Positions 7,986 to 13,143 of a DNA stretch of 16,495 nucleotides are shown here, in pieces. How positions within the stretch are numbered: position 1 is the first letter of the stretch; every line of letters starts with the position of its first letter. A model generated the notes under the pieces. The model saw nothing but the letters and a program-made list of their open reading frames with translations, did not search any database and was not told the DNA's origin. The translations under genes were made by a program, and so were the position numbers. Origin of the DNA: a bacterium (GTDB taxonomy: Bacteria > Ratteibacteria > UBA8468); assembly GCA_030637775.1 (NCBI GenBank), contig DAOWFY010000172.1, forward strand, positions 1 to 16,495, given 5' to 3'.

Positions 7986-9038
7986 ATGAAAAAAATAGAT
8001 TATAAACCACATGACCCGAAAGGATACCGGCCAGGAATAGGAATCATCGGCTGTGGTAATATTGTGAGAAATCATCTTGCTGCCTATAAGAAAGCAAATT
8101 ATAGGATAGTAGCAATGGCAGATATTAATATCGACAATCTTAAGGATCGCGCCCGCCAAGTACCTGGAGTGAAAATATTTACCGACTACAACCAACTTTT
8201 AAAATTGCCTGAGGTCAAAGTGGTTGATATAGCCACACACCCGGAAGAGAGGGTACAACTAGTAAGAGATGCATTAAACTCTGGAAAGCACGTGCTTTCT
8301 CAGAAACCCTTTGTTTTAGATTTAAAGGTTGGGGAGGAATTGGCAAAATTAGCAGCGAAGAAAAAATTACTTTTGGCCGTTAATCAGAATGGTCGCTGGA
8401 ATCCTCCCTGGAATTATGCCTACCAGGTTATCCAGGCCGGCATGATTGGCAAGGTGATGAGTGTTCATATGTGCTGCCACTGGGACCACAATGGGATTAG
8501 AAGGAACCCAAAATTCAATAAACTGCAGCATATTGTACTTTATGATTATGGGATTCATTGGTTTGACATATTAGCTGTATGGATGGGAAATAAACAAGCC
8601 AAAAGGGTATTTGCCTCCTTTAGCAAGGCTCCAAACCAGAAGGCAGCCCCACCACTTTTAGCTCAGGCATTAATAGAATATGAAGGAGCCCAGGCAAGTT
8701 TGGTTTTTGATGGAAGCCAAAATGCAGGCGGCGAGGATTCCTTCTTCATTGGAGGGACCAAAGGCTCCATCCTCTGTACCGGTCCTGATCTTAACCAGCA
8801 CATCTTAGAAATCCGCACCAAAGAAGGTGTTTATCGACCAAATTTACAAGGAGCCTGGTTCCCCGATGGCTTTCACGGGACGATGGGGGAACTTCTCTGT
8901 GCAATAAAAGAGAGGAGAACTCCCTGGAATAATGCTAGGGATAATCTGAAGAGTCTGCAGCTTTGTTTTGCCGCCTGTGCCAGCGCAGACAAAGGAAAGG
9001 CGGTGAGCCCTGTCACGATAGATAAAATAAAAATATGA
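7986..9038 (+). CDS. Second Gfo/Idh/MocA oxidoreductase
   Basis: A 350-residue NAD(P)-dependent oxidoreductase. The Rossmann motif GIIGCG is at 19-24, after an N-terminal extension of about 16 residues. The catalytic tract reads GKHVLSQKP: QKP at 106-108 instead of EKP, keeping the key Lys. The second motif is LYDYGIHWFD with D187 and H191, the standard D-x-G-x-H. This differs from the first oxidoreductase, which has Tyr at that position, so the two probably act on different substrates or in opposite directions. The start follows the previous stop by one base; the site GAGGTCGGGG lies in the end of that gene. The stop overlaps the next start in ATGA (9035-9038). Confidence 0.86.
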   Translation: MKKIDYKPHDPKGYRPGIGIIGCGNIVRNHLAAYKKANYRIVAMADINIDNLKDRARQVPGVKIFTDYNQLLKLPEVKVVDIATHPEERVQLVRDALNSGKHVLSQKPFVLDLKVGEELAKLAAKKKLLLAVNQNGRWNPPWNYAYQVIQAGMIGKVMSVHMCCHWDHNGIRRNPKFNKLQHIVLYDYGIHWFDILAVWMGNKQAKRVFASFSKAPNQKAAPPLLAQALIEYEGAQASLVFDGSQNAGGEDSFFIGGTKGSILCTGPDLNQHILEIRTKEGVYRPNLQGAWFPDGFHGTMGELLCAIKERRTPWNNARDNLKSLQLCFAACASADKGKAVSPVTIDKIKI

Positions 9039-10285
9039 CATCCAGGGAGCGAGTAGAAAGAGCAATCAATCATCAAAGACCAGACCAGATTCCCCTTGAT
9101 TTGGGTAGTACACCGGTAACCGGGATGGCGGCCAGTTCCGTATGGAAATTACGTCGTGCCCTTGGACTAAAAGATGAAAGAATAAAGGTAGTAGAGCCGT
9201 ATCAAATGCTAGGTGAGATTGCTGACGACTTAAAAGCCACTCTTGGCGTAGACTGTGTAGAGTTAAATTCGACTAAGAACCTATTCGGATTTGAAAATAA
9301 GGATTGGAAGCCCTGGGAATTATTCGATGGGACACCGGTTCTTGTTCCGGATAGCTTCAACACTAAACCTGAAGAGAATGGTGATATTCTCATGTATCCC
9401 GAAGGGGATAGAACTGTTCCACCTTCTGCCCGGATGCCAAAGGATGGGTTTTATTTTGACACGATCATTCGACAATCGCCAATCGATGAGGCAAAACTGA
9501 AGGTTGAGGACAATCTTGAGGAGTTCCAAATCATCACCGATAAGGAACTGGAATACTATCGCAGGCAGGCCGATTACCTCTACAAGAATAGTGATTATGC
9601 TATTGTGGGAAATTTTGGTGGCACTGGATTTGGCGATATTGCCCTGGTGCCTGCGCCATTTTTAAAATATCCCAAGGGGATTCGGGATGTTGAGGAATGG
9701 TATATTTCCTTGGTAAAGCGCAAAAAGTTTTTATTAGAGTTGTTTGAGAAACAGTGTCAGATCGCTCTAAAAAACCTGAAACTTATCTATCAGGCGATTG
9801 GGGACAAAATCAGTGTACTCTTTGTCACCGGCACCGACTTTGGCGCGCAAAATGGCCCATTCATTTCCCCGAAACTGTATCGTGAACTCTTCAAGCCATT
9901 CCATAAGCGGGTCAATGCCTGGGTTCACACAAGTACCAGATGGAAGACCTTTATTCACAGCTGCGGTGGAATAGAGCCTTTAATTGAGGATTTTATCGAT
10001 GCGGGATTTGATATACTAAACCCAGTTCAAATCTCTGCTGCGGGAATGGAACTATACCGACTTAAAGAAAAATATGGAAAGCGAATTGCATTCTGGGGTG
10101 GCGGTGTAGATACCCAGAAAACACTTCCATTTGGCACACCGGAGGAGGTAAGCCAAGAGGTTAGGGAGCATCTTGCTATGTTTTCCGAAGGTGGCTATGT
10201 CTTCAACCCAGTGCACAATGTACAGGCTGGAATCCCAGTAGCAAATTTATTAGCAATGTATGAAGCTGTATCCAAGTATCGATAA
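9035..10285 (+). CDS. Uroporphyrinogen decarboxylase (URO-D) family protein
   Basis: A 416-residue URO-D-superfamily TIM barrel, probably not a true HemE. It opens with TSRERVERAINHQRPDQIPLD, the usual start of this group. The diagnostic C-terminal block has FIHSCGGIEPLIEDFIDAG with H308 and C310, then DILNPVQ and GGGVDTQKTLPFGTPEEV. The H-x-C pair resembles the zinc site of MtaA/MtbA corrinoid methyltransferases. Members of this branch often occur beside Gfo/Idh and TIM-barrel genes in sugar clusters. Methyl transfer from a methylated substrate is possible, but no corrinoid protein gene is in the window, so I leave function open. Coupled to the preceding gene by ATGA; last intact gene of the operon. 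Confidence 0.78.
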   Translation: MTSRERVERAINHQRPDQIPLDLGSTPVTGMAASSVWKLRRALGLKDERIKVVEPYQMLGEIADDLKATLGVDCVELNSTKNLFGFENKDWKPWELFDGTPVLVPDSFNTKPEENGDILMYPEGDRTVPPSARMPKDGFYFDTIIRQSPIDEAKLKVEDNLEEFQIITDKELEYYRRQADYLYKNSDYAIVGNFGGTGFGDIALVPAPFLKYPKGIRDVEEWYISLVKRKKFLLELFEKQCQIALKNLKLIYQAIGDKISVLFVTGTDFGAQNGPFISPKLYRELFKPFHKRVNAWVHTSTRWKTFIHSCGGIEPLIEDFIDAGFDILNPVQISAAGMELYRLKEKYGKRIAFWGGGVDTQKTLPFGTPEEVSQEVREHLAMFSEGGYVFNPVHNVQAGIPVANLLAMYEAVSKYR

Positions 10286-10298
10286 GTTCTTAATAAAA

Positions 10299-10308
10299 AA
10301 GGAGGAAG
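10299..10308 (+). other. Orphan strong Shine-Dalgarno after the operon
   Basis: AAGGAGGAAG sits 14 nt after the stop of the URO-D gene, but no ATG, GTG or TTG lies within the next 5-12 nt; the next ATG is at 10332 and stops after about ten codons. A near-perfect ribosome-binding site without a gene suggests a further operon gene was deleted, with the breakpoint shortly after 10310. Chance in purine-rich DNA is the alternative. Confidence 0.4.
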
Positions 10309-10350
10309 ATAAAGCTTCGTTCAATTAATAAATGCCTAGCTCGGATAAAA

Positions 10351-10519
10351 GTGGTAGTGCATAAAAACCGCCGATGGAAAAAGCTTAAATACTTCTTTAA
10401 TCAAATTAAATCATGCATATGGTGGAGTGGCAGAAACCAAATAGAGGATATAGACTTTACTGAAAGGTTTATCCATATCCCGGCCGAGAATACCAAAACC
10501 AAAACTGCCAGGACCGTAG
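10351..10519 (+). pseudogene. Decayed tyrosine recombinase (phage integrase) fragment
   Basis: The frame through about 10435-10518 encodes IEDIDFTERFIHIPAENTKT followed by KTARTV. This is the segment of tyrosine recombinases after the first catalytic Arg: L-x-W-x-D-I-D-F, I-x-I-P, then T-K-T-x-x-x-R-x-V-P. The upstream G-x-R-x-x-E part is not intact in this frame; a degraded trace (GGVAE) lies in another frame near 10420, suggesting a frameshift or small deletion. The downstream H-x-L-R-H and Tyr motifs are missing. The fragment ends at a MITE inserted after 10519. It cannot be active, but it is the best evidence that an integrase once belonged to the islet. Confidence 0.72.
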
Positions 10520-10652
10520 TGCACTGTTACATAAGTTTCTATGCACTTTTCTAAGCCTGTCATTCCCGCAATCTGTGAGCGGGAATCTATCTTCTTTAGA
10601 TTCCTGCTTTCGCAGGAATGACAAAACGTATTAAAATTAATGTAACAGTGCA
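10520..10652. mobile_element. 133-bp MITE with 13-bp terminal inverted repeats
   Basis: The ends are perfect 13-bp inverted repeats: TGCACTGTTACAT at 10520-10532 and its complement at 10640-10652. GTAG flanks both sides (10516-10519 and 10653-10656), a probable 4-bp target duplication. Inside, 10558-10623 is a two-hairpin REP-type unit bounded by TGTCATTCC and GGAATGACA, of the same kind as the units before the polysaccharide operon. It has no coding capacity, so it would need a transposase elsewhere. It interrupts the reading frame that carries the recombinase remnant. Confidence 0.75.
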
Positions 10653-10656
10653 GTAG

Positions 10657-10758
10657 TAGTAGGTGAAGATTCCTTATCCGACATCAGAGTTTATCTTAAA
10701 GTTTATCCTGAGCGTAACCGAAGGAATTCCAGAAATCACAAGATATGGGCTAGTGGAT
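10657..10758. other. Intergenic spacer with dispersed-repeat fragment
   Basis: No gene is recognisable. CCTGAGCGTAACCGAAGG at 10707-10724 resembles a fragment of a repeat widespread between bacterial genes (CCTGAGCG-n-CGAAGG). If the MITE and one GTAG copy are removed, the frame of the recombinase fragment stays open through here, but the translation does not resemble an integrase. Confidence 0.35.
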
Positions 10759-10786
10759 TTGACAAAATCGAAAAATATGATATAAT
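10759..10786 (+). promoter_or_regulatory. Consensus sigma-70 promoter of the toxin-antitoxin pair
   Basis: TTGACA (10759-10764) and TATAAT (10781-10786) are both perfect to consensus, with a 16-nt spacer, about 40 bp before the antitoxin ATG. AT-rich partial inverted repeats (near 10785-10802) overlap the likely transcription start and could hold the autoregulatory site of the antitoxin. No terminator is visible between here and uvrC, so this promoter may also read into uvrC. Confidence 0.75.
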
Positions 10787-10826
10787 AATACTTTGTAATA
10801 TTAAACATGTTTGAAAAGGAGAAAAA

Positions 10827-11078
10827 ATGCTTGAGAGAATAACGATAACTTTGCCAAAAAGTATAGAAAAAATTATAGAAAGAGAAAGGAAAGAATTAGG
10901 ATTTAATAGAAGTGAATTATTTAGAAGAGCTATCGAATCATTTTTGGGATTGAAGGACAAAGCTGAGGAAGAGGCTCTGCAAAAATATGGACCTATTTAT
11001 GAAGCGCTGGAAGAGGAAGATCGCAGGACCTCTAAAGAAATGATGAAATTAGCCAAAAAGACTCTTCCCTCCGATTAA
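10827..11078 (+). CDS. Ribbon-helix-helix antitoxin (CopG/MazE-type)
   Basis: An 83-residue protein with an N-terminal ribbon-helix-helix DNA-binding domain: strand RITITLP (4-10), helix SIEKIIERERKELG, turn FNRSE, helix LFRRAIESFL (about 31-42). The acidic, Lys/Glu-rich C-terminal half is the usual toxin-binding tail. The site AAGGAG lies 6-7 nt before ATG 10827. The toxin gene follows after 19 nt. Family knowledge: such antitoxins neutralise the toxin and repress their own promoter by binding near the transcription start. The gene is AT-rich compared with its surroundings, consistent with separate acquisition. Pairing with the MazF-like neighbour is well supported by order, spacing and size. 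Confidence 0.85.
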   Translation: MLERITITLPKSIEKIIERERKELGFNRSELFRRAIESFLGLKDKAEEEALQKYGPIYEALEEEDRRTSKEMMKLAKKTLPSD

Positions 11079-11097
11079 TTTAAAGGAGAGCGGGATA

Positions 11098-11460
11098 ATG
11101 TTAGAAGATATAATTTTGCGTGGTGATATCCGGCTTTGCGACTTTGGAGAGCCTCAGGGATATACTGCTGCCAAAAAAAGACCGGTTGTAGTTATCCAAA
11201 ATAATGTTGCCAATAGAAAAAGTCAGACGATCATTGTTACCATTATCAGAACAAATCCAAAAGTTGGCCAGTTACCTGTGGGCGTGAAAGTTGAACCCGG
11301 GCCAACCGGCTTAAAAAAGATTTCGTATGTAGATTTGGGTCATATTTACACTGTTAACAAAGCCGATCTTGGGCAAAAGATAGGTTCAATTAATAAATCT
11401 ACTATGCTCAAAATTGATATAGCAAAAGAGATAAGTTTAGGCCAAAGAGATTATCCTTAA
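11098..11460 (+). CDS. MazF/PemK-type mRNA interferase toxin
   Basis: A 120-residue protein of the MazF/PemK fold: LRGDIRLCDFG (7-17), KKRPVVVIQN (26-35, R28 being the expected catalytic Arg), IIVTIIRTNP (45-54), LPVGVKVEP, then GLKKISYVDLGHIYTV and a C-terminal helix. Active toxins cut RNA at short sequences. The tract that usually reads I-T-S with a catalytic Thr here reads I-R-T, so Thr is present but shifted by one; activity may be altered. A good ribosome-binding site (GGAGAG) lies about 9 nt before ATG 11098. The stop is 36 bp before the uvrC start with no terminator between, so toxin and uvrC are probably on one transcript. Confidence 0.85.
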   Translation: MLEDIILRGDIRLCDFGEPQGYTAAKKRPVVVIQNNVANRKSQTIIVTIIRTNPKVGQLPVGVKVEPGPTGLKKISYVDLGHIYTVNKADLGQKIGSINKSTMLKIDIAKEISLGQRDYP

Positions 11461-11496
11461 GGAAGGGTGTGCTGCCGAAGAAGATAATCCGAACGT

Positions 11497-12948
11497 ATGG
11501 CGAGGAAGCAAAGCCTGCAGACGAGGCTAAAAAATCTCCCTGATTCCCCGGGGGTCTATTTTTTTAAGGATAAAGAAAAGAGAGTCATCTATATTGGCAA
11601 GAGCGTATCTTTAAAAAAAAGAGTTGCCGGCTATTTTCAGAAGGAGTATTTTGACCCGAAAATTGGTCAACTTATCCGGCAAATAGCCGACTTTGACTAT
11701 ATTCCTTTATCTTCAGAACCAGAGGCCCTTCTTCTGGAAGCCAGATTAATCAGACAATTCCAGCCAAAATATAATCAGCTCGCCAAGGATGATAAGAGTT
11801 ATCCCTTTTTAAAAATTACCAGGGAAAAGTTCCCTTCCTTCACCATTGTTCGGGAGAGAAAGAAAAGGGATGCCTTCCACTTTGGACCCTATACCGACGT
11901 TATTGGTCTGCGCCGCGCCTACCGCTATATCAGAACTATTTTCCCTATCCGGCGCTGCAGGAAAAAAATTGATCCCCAAAAAGGAAAGGTCTGTCTTGAC
12001 TTTCATCTTGGGAGATGTAAAGGACCCTGTGCCGGCAAGGTCAAGGAAAAAGAGTACCAGAGATTGGCAAATTCCCTGGGACTTTTCCTGAAAGGGAAAT
12101 ATCGAGAGACAATAAGGCAATTAAAGGAATTGATGAAAAGAGCAGCCGAAGAATTGAATTTTGAAGAGGCTGCAAAATACAGAGATCGGATTGAAATGAT
12201 TAAGAGGATGAAAAAAAGTGAGGTGCATCTCTGTAGGGGTCGGATTCATCCGACCCGCGGGCTTGATAAATCAAGCCCCTACATTCACTTGAATGAGCTC
12301 AAAAAGGTCCTTTCCCTTCCTCGTTCGCCTGAGAAAATTGAAGCCATTGATATCTCCGACATCTCAGGCGATAAAGCGGTGGGCAGTCTCGTTGCCTTTA
12401 AGGGTGGCAGACCGGATAAGGATGGCTACCGGAGATTTAAAATTAAGGGAGTTTCAGGAATAGATGACTATAAGATGATGCAGGAGGTGGTGGAGAGAAG
12501 CTACAGGAAAAAGAAAAATCTTCCCGACCTTCTCCTCATCGACGGGGGAAGAGGGCATCTTTCTACCGTAATGCAAAAATTGGCAGAGATGAAATTGCTT
12601 TTTCCGGTGGCCGCTTTAGCCAAGAAAAATGAGAAAATCTTCCTCCCTTATTCTTCCTCTCCCCTGGTTTTGAAAAAGAATTCTGAAGCTTTACATCTCC
12701 TTCAGCAAATCCGGGATGAGGCACACCGTTTTGCTATTTCTTACCATAAGCGGCTCCGTAGAAGAGCGTTAAAGGAATCCGGTCTTGACGAAATAAAAGG
12801 GATTGGTGCGCAAAGAAAGAAGAGACTGCTTTCCTATTTTGGTTCTCTTGACGAAATAAGAAAGAGCGGTGTGGAGGAACTAAAGAAATTGGGACTATCC
12901 GAAAAATTGAGCAAAAAGGTAATCAAATCACTTGACAAGAAAAAGTAG
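11497..12948 (+). CDS. uvrC: UvrC excinuclease subunit, rebuilt start, short linker
   Basis: A 483-residue nucleotide-excision-repair nuclease acting with UvrAB. Order: GIY-YIG domain (about 12-93; GVYFF, YIGKS, R42, SEPEALLLEARLI); iron-sulfur-type cysteines C154, C166, C174, C178; UVR motif (about 211-240); RNase H-like nuclease (about 275-415) with D285 (AIDIS), D323/D324 (IDDYKMM), D349 (LIDGG) and H410 (RDEAHRFA); helix-hairpin-helix end (430-480; IKGIG). All catalytic residues are kept. It is about 75-130 residues shorter than familiar UvrCs; the missing part lies between UVR and nuclease, exactly where a 52-bp palindromic repeat is translated (246-263). ATG 11497 comes from islet DNA, joined to the original coding sequence at 11502, with a weak upstream site (GAAGAAG). 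It likely still works, but the linker needs testing. Confidence 0.9.
   Translation: MARKQSLQTRLKNLPDSPGVYFFKDKEKRVIYIGKSVSLKKRVAGYFQKEYFDPKIGQLIRQIADFDYIPLSSEPEALLLEARLIRQFQPKYNQLAKDDKSYPFLKITREKFPSFTIVRERKKRDAFHFGPYTDVIGLRRAYRYIRTIFPIRRCRKKIDPQKGKVCLDFHLGRCKGPCAGKVKEKEYQRLANSLGLFLKGKYRETIRQLKELMKRAAEELNFEEAAKYRDRIEMIKRMKKSEVHLCRGRIHPTRGLDKSSPYIHLNELKKVLSLPRSPEKIEAIDISDISGDKAVGSLVAFKGGRPDKDGYRRFKIKGVSGIDDYKMMQEVVERSYRKKKNLPDLLLIDGGRGHLSTVMQKLAEMKLLFPVAALAKKNEKIFLPYSSSPLVLKKNSEALHLLQQIRDEAHRFAISYHKRLRRRALKESGLDEIKGIGAQRKKRLLSYFGSLDEIRKSGVEELKKLGLSEKLSKKVIKSLDKKK
11502..11554 (+). repeat. 53-bp direct repeat, right copy (att-like)
   Basis: Matches 4033-4085 at 52 of 53 positions (A11521 versus G4052). 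Here it lies inside the uvrC coding sequence, codons 2-20, and encodes the conserved LKNLPDSPG. Sequence to the left (ending GTATGGC) is islet DNA; sequence to the right continues as normal uvrC. That makes this the reconstituted junction. Confidence 0.9.
12232..12283. repeat. 52-bp palindromic repeat (MITE/REP-like) inside uvrC
   Basis: The ends are inverted repeats TGTAGGGG (12232-12239) and CCCCTACA (12276-12283). Inside are two hairpins: GTCGG-ATTCAT-CCGAC, and GGGCTTGAT-AA-ATCAAGCCC with a perfect 9-bp stem. The GTAGGGG...CCCCTAC frame with the GGGCTTGATAAATCAAGCCC hairpin is a dispersed intergenic repeat type that I recall from many genomes. Here it is read in frame as CRGRIHPTRGLDKSSPY, between the UVR and nuclease domains. 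I see no clear target duplication. Confidence 0.75.
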
Positions 12949-12959
12949 AGTTGTAGAAT
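12932..12959 (+). promoter_or_regulatory. Candidate promoter of the polysaccharide operon
   Basis: TTGACA (12932-12937) and TAGAAT (12954-12959) are 16 nt apart, 6 of 6 and 5 of 6 to consensus. The -35 lies inside the last uvrC codons and could be chance. It would give a leader of roughly 180 nt carrying the REP hairpins before the export gene at 13144. Confidence 0.42.
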
Positions 12960-13021
12960 AGAGTTATACGTAGCATAATAAATAATTGCATATCATATGA
13001 TTATACAGATAACAACATATC

Positions 13022-13084
13022 TGTCATTCCTGCGGAAGCAGGAATCTAATACTGGATTCCCGCTGACTCACTGCGGGAATGACA
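13022..13084. repeat. REP-type two-hairpin unit 1
   Basis: Bounded by TGTCATTCC and GGAATGACA. Internal hairpins include ATTCCTGC-GGAA-GCAGGAAT and a second arm ending TGCGGGAATGACA. It is related to the unit inside the MITE at 10558-10623. It lies in the 195-bp gap between uvrC and the export gene. Confidence 0.75.
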
Positions 13085-13091
13085 CTGCTTT

Positions 13092-13134
13092 TTGTCATTC
13101 CTGTGGAAACAGGAATCCATTGCGGGAATGACAA
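13092..13134. repeat. REP-type unit 2, shorter
   Basis: A 43-bp unit from TTGTCATTCC to GGAATGACAA, with CATTCCTGT-GGAA-ACAGGAAT inside. It lacks the second inner arm of unit 1, so it looks like a shortened copy. It ends 9 bp before the start codon at 13144, and folding could affect translation of the export gene. Confidence 0.7.
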
Positions 13135-13143
13135 TAGAGAAAA

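Larger units (their letters stand above)
4086..11501. mobile_element. Catabolic genomic islet inserted in uvrC
   Basis: About 7.4 kb lies between the two 53-bp direct repeats. Left to right: a regulatory region with a 26-bp palindrome, a six-gene catabolic operon, a decayed tyrosine-recombinase fragment, a MITE, and an RHH/MazF toxin-antitoxin pair ending 36 bp before the restored uvrC start. In hand-counted 60-base lines, GC was 32-43% in the operon and 28% at the antitoxin start, against 43-55% in flanking genes; this sampling is small. The reading as an integrated element rests on the duplicated uvrC start, the recombinase relic and the toxin-antitoxin pair. No intact integrase or transfer gene is present, so it would no longer be self-mobile. 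Confidence 0.72.

Noticed and set aside
9035-10285. Haem-pathway HemE
   Set aside because: The sequence has the H-x-C block and operon context of the methyltransferase-like URO-D branch, and no haem genes are adjacent.
10657-10808. Continuation of the recombinase gene beyond the MITE
   Set aside because: Joining across the GTAG duplication keeps a frame open, but the translation lacks the integrase His/Arg/Tyr motifs and runs through repeat and promoter sequence.
10318-11398. A 15-bp exact repeat GTTCAATTAATAAAT near 10318 and inside the mazF-like gene near 11384
   Set aside because: It is short and AT-rich; a chance match is plausible in a window this size, and no structure surrounds either copy.
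4033-11554. The direct repeat as a simple assembly artefact (k-mer collapse)
   Set aside because: The copies differ at one internal base, so the longest exact match is only 33 bp, and each copy makes biological sense. Only read data can fully exclude it.
12949-13143. CRISPR-like array before the export gene
   Set aside because: Only two repeat units are present, of unequal length, with internal hairpins and no spacer pattern; they are REP-type.
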